A DNA stretch of 64,000 bases from Dictyophora rubrovolvata (taxonomy: Eukaryota; Basidiomycota; Agaricomycetes; Phallales; Phallaceae). Of the stretch, positions 1 through 12,578 are shown one piece after another. Location of the stretch: assembly GCA_029959195.1 (NCBI GenBank), contig CP114122.1:1178001-1242000 (forward strand), written 5' to 3'. The notes below the pieces were generated by a model. That model was not told the origin of the DNA, did not search any database, and saw only the letters and a program-made list of their open reading frames with translations. The stretch's first letter is position 1, and every line of letters begins with the position of its first letter. The translations under genes and the position numbers were made by a program.

Positions 1-1885
1 TGCTAGACAAAAAGGACGCCGAAAAGGCTATTGAAAAGATTAACGGGACAACTCTCGGTAAAAAGGAGGGAGATTCAAACGCGAAAGGGAAGGAAAGAAC
101 CATCGCAGTTGACTGGGCGCTAAGCAAGGAGAAATGGAATACTGAAAAGCAAAACATGGAAGAAGATCAAGAAATGAGATCAGGTTCCACTGCTGAAGAC
201 GACGACAACACTGATGAAGATGAAATGAATAGCAGTGGAGAGGATGACGACCATGACGATGGGGACGGAGGGTCATCTGAAGCCGGTGACGTTCTTGACT
301 CAGAAGATGAGACCGAAAAGTCAAATAGCGAGGATGACGATGATGATACCCATGAGAGGCCTCGACTACCTGCTCCAGATACTGGCAACACGCTTTTCAT
401 TCGCAATCTACCCTTTACTGCGACAGAGGATGAGTTAAGGACGTTGTACGTTGATTTCATGTCCCTTGAGGCTGCTGTTGATCGTTGTTAGGTTCCGGGT
501 TTTTGGCCCTCTTCGATATGCAATAATAACATTAGATACTGCGACCGGACGATCTCGCGGTACTGGTTTCGTTTGTTTTTGGAATAAAGAAGATGCGGAT
601 AAAGTTATCGAAAAAGCTGATTTATTAAAGACGGAAACACGCGCTGATCAGGTATTCCTTGTTTATTATGTCCTGCTGCTTTTCACTTAATCACTCGTAG
701 ACAGCGTTGCCTACAAAAACCAATCCTTTTAAAATGCCTTCCATTCTGACTCCCGACCCTTCTTCATCATTGGCACAAAGCCTCGTTCTCCATGGCAGAA
801 CATTGGATGTAACACGCGCTGTGACAAGAGAGGAAGCTGGTCGACTGCGCGAGGAGGCAGAGAAAGCACGCCAAAAACAGGACAAACGGAATCTTTATCT
901 CATGCGTGAAGGAGGTCAGCTTTTTATTAAGTATCGGTGTATTATGCGTTTAACAGTATTTCAGTTATATTTCCAAACACTCCCGCTGCAGAAGCATTAC
1001 CACCAGCCGAGGTCGAAAAGCGTACTCACTCTTACAACAGTCGCCGACAGCTTCTTCGCTCGAATCCCTCTTTATATATCTCGAAAACGCGTTTGAGTGT
1101 GCGAAGGATTCCTCTATTCGCAACCGAGCGCACGTTGAAACGACTTGCTTTACACGCCGTCAGAATGTTTGAAGATGATGTTAAGGACGGGAAAAGAGAA
1201 GGTTTAAGTTCTGAAGAATTAGAAGAATTAGAAGAAATAAAAAAACCCAAACGGAAGAAGGGTGAGAGACTGACGGCCGTCCGACAAGCAAAGATCGTTC
1301 GAACACAGGAAAGAGTCGACCCTGTTACTGGAAAAGGGCGAAGCAAAGGTTATGGGTTTTTGGAGATGATGTCGCACCCCGACGCATTAAGAGTCCTCCG
1401 GTGGGCAAATAATAACCCAACTACAGAGTCTTTAATGCGCGAATGGTGGCAAGAGGAATTAAAGGACATGTTGAAAAGGGAAGAAGCTGTTGGAGGTGAT
1501 ATGGAGGATCATCAAGCCAAAATCAACCGCATCAAAGCAAGTTTGGAAGAGTTGAATGAGGCGGGCAAGAAAACTGGCCGCACTCTAATCTTGGAGTTTT
1601 CCATTGAAAACATTCAAGTCGTACGCCGACGGAACGAGCGACAAACCACGGCTGGTCAGGTAAGAGTTCCAAATCATTTGGTATGCAGCCTTAATCGAAA
1701 GATTCTCTCAGAATGTTGACAAGGACGCGGAGTCGGACCCTCGGCCAATGAAAAGAAGGCGTGTTTCCGATACTACCACTAAAGCTCCTCTTGAGCAGAA
1801 GCCTATGGATGGATCAACGAACCGTATTGGGTCCATGATTGGGAAGAAAAGAAAGCAGAAAAAACTGAGGGCTATTTCAAAATAG
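1..1885 (+). CDS. NOP4: Nop4/RBM28-type ribosome biogenesis RNA-binding protein, 5' end outside window
   Basis: C-terminal part of a multi-RRM nucleolar protein needed for 60S subunit and 27S pre-rRNA maturation. Exons read as 1-445, 492-651, 701-914, 965-1659 and 1712-1885; the four introns are 46-52 nt. A long acidic Asp/Glu/Ser stretch (about 160-350) is followed by an RRM that begins TLFIRNLPF, with its RNP1-like strand RGTGFVCF after the second intron. The segment SNPSLYISKTRLSVRRIP and the later GRSKGYGFLEM strand match the last RRMs of yeast Nop4 and human RBM28. The C terminus is very basic (KKRKQKK). Partial only because the window begins inside the gene. Family assignment is firm; individual splice sites are inferred. 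Confidence 0.9.
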
Positions 1886-2058
1886 GCAGAGGTTGCCATA
1901 TCTACTATTACCACCAATATAATGCCGTTCGTTTCCTCAGGATAGCAAATCTCGATGACGTAAGAGAGAGACACATGATCATTAGAAACCTGAATCATAA
2001 GAGTACATGCCAGCTCTTTTTACCAAGTACGCTGAAGATCGCAGACCGTGAATTAACA

Positions 2059-3246
2059 ATGTCTTTAACCTTCAAAGAGCGTCGCATTGTCATTATTGGC
2101 GGCGGCATCATTGGATGCACAGCTGCATATTACCTGACTAGGCATCCTGCGTTTTCCAAGACGGACATTCACATCACCTTGCTAGAAGCAAGTACGATTG
2201 CAGCCGGCGCATCGGGAAAGGCAGGAGGCTTAGTTGCTAAATGGGCATATCCGCAAGAGCTTTCGCTAATTTCGTTCTCTGAGCATGAACGACTAGCGAA
2301 TCTGCACGACGGTGCTACTAAGTGGGGCTGGCGAAAAGTTTCATGTGGTCAATGGGAAGGGCGGACAAGACAAAAAGTCTCCTCAAATCCCAAGGGGGGT
2401 CTTCATGCACGAGTTAAGGCCCGTAATACCGGTTTACCCGCGGACCTGGACTGGATAGACGAGGAGCTTACGGACAAGTATAAGCCTCTAGCGAAAGCCG
2501 GGGAGACTGCACAAGTGCATCCATACCAATTCACGATGTCAATGATTGAGCTGGCCCAGAAGAGCGACCCTCAAAAGGTAGAAGTTATAGAAGGCGCAAA
2601 GGCGATTTCGATTGAAAAGAAACAACTTTTGAACGACAAAGCAGAGCGAGTTACTGGGGTGGTATATGCACTCTCGGACTCACACACTGTACATATTCCT
2701 GCTGATGTCGTGATACTGGCCGCCGGTCCCTGGTCACCCAATCTATTCCGCGAATTACCTGTCACCGCAATTCGAGCACATTCCGTCGTGTTGCAGTCTG
2801 AAGCTTTGATTTCACCCCATGTGTTATTCACATCTATTTCTGATGAATTAGGAAACGAGAATACACCGGAGATCTATCCTCGTCCGAATAATCGCGTCTA
2901 TGCCTGCGGTCCAGGGGATGACGAACCACTCCCTGAGTTGGCTTCAGATGTGAAAATCTCACCCAGTGCTATCAAGGAATTACGAAATTTGGTGCATGAT
3001 ATATCCCCTGCGCTTAGAGACGCAAATGTAGAAGTCGAGCAGGCATGCTTTCTACCGATTGGAGGCCCTATTATCGGGGCTGTGGACAATACCCAAGGCT
3101 TGATTGTGGGCACTGGACATACTTGTTGGGGTGTCTGCAACGCTCCTGCAACAGGTAAAGCTATAGCAGAGCTTGTCATGAATGGGACTTTAGGCGACGG
3201 TTGGAAATTGGCAAAACTGGAACCTCGTCACTTCCTGCGGTCCTGA
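2059..3246 (+). CDS. TDA3: FAD-dependent oxidoreductase, TDA3-like (DAO fold)
   Basis: Single-exon gene, 395 aa from the ATG at 2059. The N terminus holds a dinucleotide-binding motif, IVIIGGGIIGCTAAYYL, then a second FAD signature, LLEASTIAAGASGKAGGL, and the WAYPQEL segment typical of yeast Tda3 (YHR009C). The GGPIIGAVDNTQGLIVGTGH region near the C terminus is the usual FAD-binding end of the D-amino-acid oxidase family. In yeast Tda3 is linked to endosome/Golgi retrieval; the substrate is unknown. An in-frame ATG at 1975 would add 28 residues. I prefer 2059 because it starts directly before the FAD strand, as in homologues. Intron-free, unlike most neighbours. Confidence 0.85.
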   Translation: MSLTFKERRIVIIGGGIIGCTAAYYLTRHPAFSKTDIHITLLEASTIAAGASGKAGGLVAKWAYPQELSLISFSEHERLANLHDGATKWGWRKVSCGQWEGRTRQKVSSNPKGGLHARVKARNTGLPADLDWIDEELTDKYKPLAKAGETAQVHPYQFTMSMIELAQKSDPQKVEVIEGAKAISIEKKQLLNDKAERVTGVVYALSDSHTVHIPADVVILAAGPWSPNLFRELPVTAIRAHSVVLQSEALISPHVLFTSISDELGNENTPEIYPRPNNRVYACGPGDDEPLPELASDVKISPSAIKELRNLVHDISPALRDANVEVEQACFLPIGGPIIGAVDNTQGLIVGTGHTCWGVCNAPATGKAIAELVMNGTLGDGWKLAKLEPRHFLRS

Positions 3247-3334
3247 TGACCGACATAGTGTAAAAGAATATCACAAGCAAAAGGTTGAAATGTAGGACAA
3301 AGATTCCGTGTTTAATCTATTCCGTGTAAAACAA

Positions 3335-4710
3335 TTATGTACCTGGATCCACGCCAAATTTTTTGAGCTTTTCAAAGTACTTTTGAACGCGGCTTGCAAC
3401 TTGTCGAGGTGTTCTTTTTCCGGACATTGCCTTTGATATCTTTGACCATCTACAAGTATTGAATACGTTATATGTGTATACCGAAAATGATTTATTCGTA
3501 CCTGTTCTTCTCGCCGTGGGGAATGTCTTCAAGCAGTTTCTCGAGCAAACGCTGTTCCGTTGGTGACCAAGGTTTATTGAAAGTCTCAGAATGCACGCTA
3601 CGTCGTCTAGTTTTGTTACTATCTTTGAGGGATTCGTCTTCTTCTTGGGGAGGAGTCGCAATTGGTATATCAGAGGATGTTACATCGGACAGACCATCAT
3701 TTATAGGGTCTGTAGGAGAATGAAGAGCATGCATCGAAGGTATTTTAATGCGTAGAGGATTCGAAGCGGTAGTAATTTGTGATTGGAGTTGGTGGTATGC
3801 TTGCTCGGCGCGCAAAGTAGGTCTACGTATGCGTTGCGAGCGAAGACGAATTTGTGGCATACTAAATTTATGTTAGCGAGTCTGAATGAAGTGGTATAAA
3901 AAGAGAAATGGTGCACTTGTCTGTCGGACTGCCGATGCTACTTTTGCTCTCTAAGTCTCCTTTCGATCCAAGGATGACGGCATCAGTCTCATGGCGAAGC
4001 CTGAGGCCAGAAGGTATACGACGTCTTGACGGAACTGCCGGCTTTTTTGGCAATTGCTTTATGCGTCCAACATTGACCAATTCGGCAAGACGTTGTTCGT
4101 TAGCAGCCTCTACATCTTCTTCGTCCTCCCCATCAGGATCCGGAGGAGGGACGTAGGGCTTAAAGTCTCCAAAAATATTATCCGCTGCTTGACGCACAAA
4201 ATTCTGTAGCTCAGAAGGTGTCGGTTTTTGCGTAGTGGCATCGGATAGAAGCAATGGACCAGGTATAGCGATTTTCGAAAAGTGAGCCGGGTCTAAAACA
4301 AAGAGAAAAATGAGACGTCCATACACGCAAAAAACGACAGTATTCCACGTACCAGATAAATTATACAAGCTCCAGTCAATATTTTCAGGCATCCTAGGTG
4401 TCTCATGTTCACTAATTTTGAATGCAGCGTCGTCGAGCTATAAAATAGGATCAGCACCTGTTCGGGAGAAAGAAATCATACCAACTTCATTGTCAGCATT
4501 TTCTATGAAAGAAACAGGATCTTTAAGAGCCTTTTCTCGTAAAACAGTTAACTTCTGAAGATCTGCTTGAGTGCGTGAGATGAGTTGACGTTGGGAGTCA
4601 AGAAAGGCATCCAAAGTGGCCAGTCTAATCTGACGAACGTATGAATCCTTTTGATATACAAATTTGGAAGAACGTAAAACGCACGTTTGAGCTCGTGAGT
4701 CTTCTTGCAT
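3335..4710 (-). CDS. SANT/Myb-domain protein related to ZZZ3
   Basis: Five exons on the minus strand: 4486-4710, 4353-4437, 3917-4292, 3502-3861 and 3335-3449, giving 386 aa. The C-terminal SANT/Myb domain (WSPTEQRLLEKLL, then RWSKISKAMSGKRTPRQVASRVQ) closely resembles human ZZZ3, an ATAC acetyltransferase-complex subunit. The N-terminal coiled region ending ALKDPVSFIENADNE also matches the ZZZ3 segment before its Myb domain. I see no ZZ zinc finger, so the fungal protein would be the Myb half only. A nuclear chromatin role is inferred. The donor of the first intron (gttggt) is weak but is the only one that keeps the frame. The start at 4710 is the first ATG that reads into the coil; more N-terminal sequence is possible. 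Confidence 0.72.
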
Positions 4711-4985
4711 GAAAACAAAAGAACTTGAGATTGTCCACTTTGAGCCAGACAAGCTGTGGAACAATGTACTCAAAATTTTTGAGACAACTGGTGGCACGCC
4801 GAAGTGAGTCTAGCTAAAAAAATATGACATCAAAAAACGTACTTTGTTTTCGCGCCTTCCACTCAGGATTCTTTCCGGTGTTGCGAGACCGAGGCGAAGT
4901 AATGTTTCGGCGGTTATTTGCCCCCGCGCCGGCACAATAAGAATAGTAAGACGGCAGTTTCTCCCACATACTTGCCAGCAACACA

Positions 4986-5868
4986 ATGTCGAAGTTTGAC
5001 CCTCAAAATGCACAGAACCTGGTCGAGGTGGGTGAATAGTTATGAAGTTATAATTTGCATCTAATGCTCGACCTATTTATCCACAGGTTGAGAAGCAGTT
5101 TGCCGTTGTAGCGGTTGAACAGGCACAAGTACGTTATTTTGTCCTGAGTATATAATTAATCAAAGGGTCAATATTACTTTTTAGACATATTGGAATTTAT
5201 TAGCCTCTGTTCAACCTCGTGAACTGCGTTTGACAAAGTATACGTCTTGCTTTATATCTGACGACAGGTTTGATGTCAGATTGAATTGCGCAGGATTGAC
5301 AATGAAATATTTGAAGATCTTTCTGCTACATTTGAAGACATGCTCAAAGAACCTTATACTACTCTTATCAAGATTGACGAAGGATTGATGAAGAATGACG
5401 AAGGAAAGGCCAAATGGCGAGATTTCATTGCAAGGTACGCTTTACTGAATGAATGCCGTCGATGGACCCGCACCGTACTTATTACATGAACGCTTCCAGA
5501 TATGAAAATAGGATTAAGGATTATAATTTTGGATCTCTCATACGAGTTGATGCAAACAACGAATATTCGCAAGATAATACTATTTTTGGTACGTGATTTC
5601 AGCCTTCTAAAATCTACAAGTGCATATAATGAATGATACGTAACATGGATAAACTCCTTTCTCTTAGTAACGCGAATGCAATTCTATGCAATTGAGGTAA
5701 TGCCCCTGGTTCTCTATATATGAGAGCTATTACTTTTTGTACTGTTTTTAGATTGCACGCAACCGGTTGGGCTTGAACGATGAGATACATATCAAAGCGA
5801 AGCAGGACGTTGAAGCAGAGAAGGCTGAGAAAGCTAAAGAAAAGAAACGCAAAAAGGAAGTAGCATAG
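4986..5868 (+). CDS. PBDC1/YPL225W family protein (eEF1A co-translational chaperone)
   Basis: Seven small exons: 4986-5027, 5087-5128, 5185-5237, 5294-5435, 5500-5588, 5668-5696 and 5752-5868. The protein opens MSKFDPQNAQNLVEVEKQFA, continues AVEQAQTYWNLL, and later has DYNFGSLIRVDANNEYSQ and QFYAIEIARNRLGLN, all diagnostic of yeast YPL225W and human PBDC1. The lysine-rich C-terminal tail (EKAKEKKRKKE) is also typical. The yeast protein has been described as a ribosome-associated chaperone for nascent eEF1A. It is divergent from the ZZZ3-like gene, with about 275 bp between start codons. Confidence 0.88.
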
Positions 5869-6014
5869 TATTATAAATTCATGTCCTTTTTTTTTTTTTG
5901 GAAAATCGGTTGTCTTTGATCGTTGGCTGGCTGAGTATCGAGTTGGCATCAGCTTATTTGGTTGCGAAATGAATGAATCAATGTCACACCTGTAACGCGT
6001 CAAGTGACAGCATA

Positions 6015-7989
6015 ATGTCCTCGTTATTCGGAGGCCCCAAGCCAAACACCTTTGGGAATATCCCCAGCACGGGGTTTGGCAGCACTAACAATAACCAAAA
6101 TGCGCCAAGTGGGTACGGGACTCAACCATTGAATACCGCTCCAAGTCTTTTTGGTGCTAACGCAGGCAGCAGTGCCACTGGGAATGTCGGTGCACCAAAT
6201 CCCTTTGGTACCAATGCAACCCCAGCTAGTAATCCTTCACCATTTTCTCAGTTCAACAATCCCAATCCTGGAATTCCTTCCGCAACCGCGCCAAATGGAA
6301 ATACTTTTAGTAAGGTCTTTTACAACTACCTCGTTATCACAACTGAACAAAGTGAACAGGTGGAATGAACACTACTGCACCAACTTCCGGATTATTTGGA
6401 AATAATAGCTCCGGACCGAGTCCGTTTGGGAATACGAATGCGAACGCGAATAATACCACAGGCACAGGATTGTTTGGAAACCCAAATCAAAACGCTAACA
6501 TGACTCAAACATCAACCACTAGCGGGATGTTTGGAAATCCAGCTCAATCGAATTCCACTGGGGGAGGGTTGTTTGGGAATCCTTCAGGCACAGCTGCTTC
6601 TAATCAGACGAGTGGAGGGTTGTTCGGTCAATCGAACAATGCGAGCGGCAGCACCACTAACCCTGGATTCTTTGGAAACGCCAACACGGCTAATAATCTC
6701 CCCAATAGTTTTTTTGGAGGCGGCCAGACTGCTCCTCTTTCTGGTCAAAACCAACAACAGCCAGCACGACAAACTCAACCAACTACATTGTTCGGATCCA
6801 GTATTCCAAATCAATCTGTAAACCAAAGCCAGTCCCTCTTTGGTCCTCAAAGCAGCACAAACAAACTTGGGTCAGGTCTTCTCTCTTCGACTTTGGGGTC
6901 GCAAGCTTCACCAGCGGGCCTTTTTGGACCTCGTTCTTCGTCTTCTTTGCAAACTCCTTCATTATCTGCAAACTCACAAGTGGACATACAACAACGTATC
7001 GAAGCAATCGCGGCAGCGTGGGATCCTTCCAGTCCTCAGTGTAGATTTCAGGTGCGTCTCCCATCTTATATCTCGTTTCACATGTTAGAGACATTGCCCA
7101 TAGCACTATTTTTATAACCTCGTGGATCCCAATCAAGTGAGCCTATATGGACGACCTAATAATGCTACAAACGATACCTTGTGGAATCAAGCTGTGAGAG
7201 AAAACCCTGACTCTAAATGGTATATTATTCTGTCTGAATCTGTCACGCTTCCCAACTACGTCCTCACTGCCTCCTAGTATGGTTCCTGTCTTAGCCCTTG
7301 GATTCGACGATCTCCAGAAACGTGTGGACGCCCAATCTGCACAGGCTAAACAACATACAGAAAAGCTGAAGGTTAGCCAAATGTTTGAGACAAATTGTTA
7401 TTTGATTTCATCATATTTTGCAGGAATTACAAACAAGGTTAACCGCCCTCGGTCAGACCCATGTACTATCTACAACACGAAATACCACCCGTGTGTTACA
7501 GACACATACGTTGATAACGCATAGACTTTTGCGATTCGTTGAACATATCCATCTGCTAATTCCAAACTTACGGTCCGCCGCAATCTCCCCTGAAGAGGAA
7601 AGTCTTCGTGCAAATCTAGAAAGACTACGAGACGAACTCTCAAGTGGAAATGGCAGGGGTCGACTCAATGAATTATGGGCTCTATTAGGCGCCGTGAAAG
7701 CAGCTGAGGAAAGAGGAGGGTCTGAGGCGATGGAATGGAAAGTGGTGGATTGGGATGGATTGGAAAAATTGGCGGCGGTGAGACAGACTGATGTGCTTTG
7801 ATTATCCGATCTAACGTTTCTTCCCAGATCCTTGCCGAACAACAGCAAGGCCTAGCGCACTTAACAAGCGTGATCAATAATGGTTTAAGAGATCTGCAAA
7901 TAATGGGGGATGGGGGGACTCAGGGCACATATCCAGAGTCTGCAAATTCTAATTATTTCATGTCGTCTATGCTGGGGCACTCAAGATGA
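6015..7989 (+). CDS. NUP57: FG nucleoporin NUP57/NUP54
   Basis: Six exons: 6015-6309, 6360-7051, 7104-7219, 7278-7371, 7424-7777 and 7828-7989. The N-terminal 320 residues are a Ser/Asn/Thr-rich domain with many GLFG, FGN and LFG repeats, the permeability-barrier type of FG repeat. After QQRIEAIAAAWDPSSPQCRF the sequence matches the conserved Nup54/Nup57 alpha-beta region (HYFYNLVDPNQ), followed by the helical coiled coil (DDLQKRVDAQSAQAKQHTEKL and the exon-5 helices) that binds Nup62/Nsp1 and Nup58/Nup49 in the central channel complex. Introns are 50-58 nt and phases fit. The start at 6015 gives MSSLFGGPKP, directly into FG repeats. Confidence 0.92.
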
Positions 7990-8074
7990 TATAAATACAA
8001 GCTATGGCTCGCTAGTGAATAGTATACATATGTCACGATGAAATGTGCTGAAGTGTTGAAATACCGAAAAATAT

Positions 8075-9192
8075 TTAAGCTAATAAGACAGGTTGGCATG
8101 TTTCATCGACTAGTAACAACTTCTTGCCTTTGAAAATGCGGACTGTACCTGTAAGCAAGGAGGGGTCATTACAGCGGAAGCTATCAAGCACACTACGAAT
8201 TTTCATAGCATATTTCACATCATGATATATCTTAATATACTCCAGCAGACGGGAGCCCATAGGGTCCAGTTGTTTTGTACTCGGAGGAGCATATATGTAG
8301 CCCAATGATAAAGGTCCAAGACGATGATGCATACGTTGTTGTAATAAGAAAGTCCAAAATTGGGATAAGGTAGAGCTGTTCCATATAATGTTTGAACAGG
8401 GTCTGATGGAATTTGCAGATGACTGCGCTCCGGACGCATCTTCTACGGGACCTGAGCCACATAAGGGAACGATCCAGCCTGTACGCACATAGGACGGACG
8501 AATACGGACGGAGGAAACAAGACAACGGAAGACGGGAAAGTTTGGAATCTGGTCAATGCCTTTGGGTGGGGGACGACTAGGATGACGGACGTCAAGGTAA
8601 TGAGGCTGCGTAACATTAGGACTTAGGACTTAGCGGAAGGAATGGCAAACAGAGGCTTACCAACGGGATGGTTTGGAAGATGGAAAAGGAAGTATTGTCT
8701 GGTGTCTGAGGCAGGCGAGCACGTTTGTAAAGGCCAGTTTCCGAGTTTGTATCCAGCTCGGCTGCAAAGCGTCGGCGAGGAATTGAGGACGCAGCTTTCG
8801 AAAATGATACGGACTCGAATGCTTTGGAAAAATCAGTAGACTCAAATTCATCTAATGAAGATGAACAAAAAGTCATTGATATTGAAGGCGAGGAGCCATC
8901 CGAATCCCAGTCGGGCAGAAAACTTGCGATAGATTTGCACTTTACTTTAGGCGGAGAAAGCGTCCATAGAAATAAATTCTCTTTAGTTTTAACATGGCCT
9001 GCACCTGGTTAATCCGTTAATATTTCACTACCAGTGTATATACTTACATGGTGCTGGGGTACGCGTCGTTATACGCCATGCAGTTGAGTCAAGAGCAGCT
9101 GTCTTGAAAAGGGCCTTGGCAGAATCAATTACCCCGACGGAGAGCTTTTCGGTTGATTTAGCGAAATGGTGTACTTTTATTTCAAGGGTCAT
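8075..9192 (-). CDS. Unrecognised protein, three exons
   Basis: Exons 9048-9192, 8661-9004 and 8075-8605 (introns of 43 and 55 nt) give an open chain of about 339 residues starting MTLEIKVHHFAKSTEKL. I do not recognise the family. The middle is serine-rich and likely disordered (SSSLDEFESTDFSKAFESVSFS). The C-terminal 180 residues look folded, with hydrophobic strands and a well-mixed composition (GWIVPLCGSGP, FWTFLLQQRMHHRL, YIKIYHDVKYAMKIRSVL). No signal peptide or membrane segment is visible. The 43 nt intron is among the shortest here, but its joint keeps the frame. It shares a 431 bp intergenic region with the next, divergent gene. Confidence 0.6.
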
Positions 9193-9623
9193 CTATCCAC
9201 GCAAACAGATGTAATGAAGATCTGGTCACTAGCGAGCTTGAAGATCTGACGCAGATGTGTGAAACAAAAGTATTACATAACGCGTTGGTCGCTGTGACAA
9301 TGTGACAGTGACGCGTCGTCACTTCAACTATCCACAAACACAAGACTGTTGTACTAAATCTGGAGATCGTGATCGTGCCTAATTAAAATTTTGATCGCTC
9401 TTAATGGTTATGAAGTTTTTTCGATGAATTGAATGAGGGAACCTCTGACTTGGAAGAATAGCTTGATTAGACTGTGACAGACTACCGTCCGGCGTGACTA
9501 TCGGAAGTTCAGGAGGTTCTCTTAGTGTGATACCAGCAGAGGCGCAAGCACCTCCCTTAGGCAAGGCTTTCTTTTTCCTGCTATATTTATCAATTAAAGC
9601 TTCACGACTTCTGACGACAATTA
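9193..9623. other. Divergent intergenic region, 431 bp
   Basis: Lies between two genes transcribed away from each other and so should hold both promoters. No TATA box, repeat or RNA gene stands out. An 87-codon minus-strand frame (9379-9642) overlaps the next start codon and shows no homology that I recognise. Confidence 0.5.
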
Positions 9624-12333
9624 ATGATTCCAAGCCAATCATCTGCGCGAACAGGTTCTATAAACTCTCTCAACACCCGAACGACAAATATGTCTAGTTC
9701 GGACAGTTTTTCCCAAACTTTTCCTCAGCAAAAAAGGGTTATACCACCACCTATGCCTATCGATTTGGTGAGCTTGGTCCGTTTTGAACGATTGTTCATT
9801 CATTCGATTCTTGTAGCCCACACCGACAGTCGTTCAATCATACGATGCTTTATCAAATAGCCCTATGTCTCGTTCCCCGCTCAGGAATAGTATAATTATG
9901 GACCCGAAAACGGGCCAAACCGCAAGCGAAGATGGCTCTGCGTTAGAAATGGACAACCATGATCCCTGGAATCCACCCACCCCTCATGAAATGTCACATT
10001 CGCCTTCACCTTCTATCACAAGATTCGCTTCTTCATTTGCTCAACGGGTTGGATCATTGGTTTCATCAGTCAGCCCGAACTCTCAAAACATGACGCTCCC
10101 CACCGAAGCCGAGATAGAGGCTGACGCTGAATTTCAGCGTGAACAAAGCAGAAAGGAGGCCGAGAGAATACTATCTCAAGAAATCCGAGAACGTAAAAAC
10201 GTTGAAGAAAGGGTCCTCGAAATGTTAGAGTCGACTGATGTACGACCTCGGTCCCAAACTTTGCCTTCAAGTCCAGCATCAAACAGTAAGGAGGGAGGTC
10301 TTGGTTGGTGGACCTCCGCGAAGAATAAACTTACATCTGGAAAAGACAAAGACCTCACTCCTGCTCAGCTAATCATCGCCGAAACGAAAGCCAAGGAGAA
10401 AGAAAAGCGTAAAAGCCGAGACGGGGATGTGTTTTCCGACAATACTATCAAACTTGCCCAGCCCAGATTACAGGCTCTCTCCCTACCCCCTGGGGCAAGA
10501 CCTCCGAGCGCCATGGTTGGCGGGGGAACAAGTTTTGTAGAAAGACCTTCTACTCCGACTAATCAACCACCGTTCAATCCCCAAACACCATCTCCCTCGA
10601 GAAGTCCGGGCCGTGGTTCATTAAACCTGAGTTCAATTGACTTGACGCGTCTTCCTGGTGCATCTCCGTCGTTATCAACCACTTCTAAGGACACGGTCCC
10701 TTCGTATGCACAATTTACAGCGCAGGGAACTTTGGATATACCAGGTAAAAACATTTACCGGTTGTCATAACGATAGCTGAACATATTATTTTCAGCCACT
10801 CTCCTTACGATAGCTCGTAGATTCGAGAAATTAGAAAGATGGTCGATCAGCCACGTGCGAGCTCTAGAAGATCGAATGAGTGATGTCGAGAAATGGCTTG
10901 TTGACAAGGAAAATGAACGTCAACGCCAACAGTCCCAAGGACTAATAGAAAAACCAGCTTCGGATCCCTCCCATGGAATTCAATCACAGACTCCGGCCTC
11001 GCCGCAAGTTGTAAGAGAAGTTACCATTGAACGAAAAATGGTGGAAGTAGATCAAGAGGTTAAACGTGAGGTTACTGAGATGAAGGAGGAACTGGGTGAA
11101 CTCCGAAGTCGTGTCACAGAGTTAGGACAAGAGATGGCCAGACTCATTACCAATGACACACCTTCTCATCCCGCTACTCCTTCAGAAGTTTCAGGTTTTG
11201 GAATTGGTCGACTGAGCTCGCCCGTTTTTGGAAGTGCCGGACCCAGCACTCCCATGATGGTAAAACCCAAAACACAAACAGTCACTTCTAGACATGAGCG
11301 AGATTCACCTTCCTCTAACTCGATGCTCCAATCGGAAACGGCTAGCATCATTTCAACAAGCACTGTTATGCGCACCAAGTTGCCGTATCCCACAGGAGAT
11401 TATACGTCTCCATCACCTCCTAATTCTCCTCGCGGATCAGTTGTTTCAGCTTCTACCGTTTCGAACTTGACTCGAACAAGGCCTGCATCTAACGGAAATG
11501 ACGTTAATTCCATTCAAACTTCACAGAACACTGGAGACGACACAACGATTCCCGCGCCGTTCAGGGCCTCAAATTCGTTTTCCCAACAAGTATCAGCAAG
11601 CCCCAGAGCCAGAAAGCGCTACACTGTTGCCCTGGGACAGCCTTTGTCTTCGTCTCCATCTTCTTCTTTCGAGCGACCTAAAGAGAATGAGCTTCCACAA
11701 TTGAATATGCTCGAAAGCTCTAAGCTGGACTTCGGAGAAGGTTTATTCTCGGAGCCGCAAGTAGTTCAACTGGAAACCGCTTTTATGAACGACTCTGCGG
11801 AAAAGCAGAATAAGGAGAATGAACCACTGCAGATAAACCTCGACGAGGATGAAGAAAATGGACCTACTTTGCGAAGACAAGAAACTATCGGAAAGACGGC
11901 TATCGTATTGTCAAGGTTATCCACTTCTCCACCGCCATCTCAGGTGTCACCCCTCAGTGTTCATGGCACCGGATTGCAGCGCAGTCCTGCACGCGCTTCC
12001 AACACCCGCTTGCGTGCTCAATCGAGTTATGGAACAGCTATCTCCAACATCGCAGGCCCAGCAGTATTTGCACGTTCATCCGTTAATCTTTCGGCGTTAT
12101 CCAATAACGAAAGCATGGAACGTAAACTGTCTTTGAAATCACGAACTCGAAGCATTGATCGGTTTAACTTGAAGGACACCCCATCCAACCCTTCCGGAAG
12201 CAGTTTCGTTGACCCATTGATAGTCCGCAAAAAGGTGACTACGGCAAATAGAATGTCTGTTCCTATTCAAGCTTCTGGTCAACGAGGAAGGGTAGCCGAT
12301 TTACGGGCACTATTTGATGCTGAAAAACGATGA
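9624..12333 (+). CDS. Large low-complexity protein with short coiled coils, unrecognised
   Basis: Exons 9624-9767, 9817-10744 and 10796-12333 give 869 aa. Ser, Pro and Thr dominate (for example SPSPSITRFASSF and FNPQTPSPSRSPGRGS), so most of it is probably disordered. Ordered islands are a charged helix around residues 95-135 (EREQSRKEAERILSQEIRER-like), a helix after the second intron (TIARRFEKLERWSISHVRALEDR), and a heptad-rich helix (MVEVDQEVKREVTEMKEEL). The C terminus ends with a short conserved-looking block, GRVADLRALFDAEKR. No catalytic motif or membrane segment is seen. It looks like a cytoskeletal or polarity scaffold, but that is a guess from composition only. Confidence 0.75.
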
Positions 12334-12578
12334 CCCAGTCTTCTTGCAGTAGTGTTGTGTAACTGCTGAAGTGCTGATTCCTTCTACACCCCTATTTCGA
12401 CGAACTACCACCAAAGTTCCTTTATTTTGATTATTCCTTTCTCTGGTTGCTTACGATCGATTAGCTATGTTTCTTGTTACTTGATTCTATTTCAAACAGT
12501 CAAATGATTATAAGCCATTTCAACTTAAATTAGCGCTTCTCAGTCACAATTACAACTCCGCCTCCTGAATTGCATAGT

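Noticed and set aside
9379-9642. 87-codon minus-strand frame in the divergent promoter
   Set aside because: Overlaps the start of the plus-strand gene, has no recognisable motif, and no splice extension gave a better protein.
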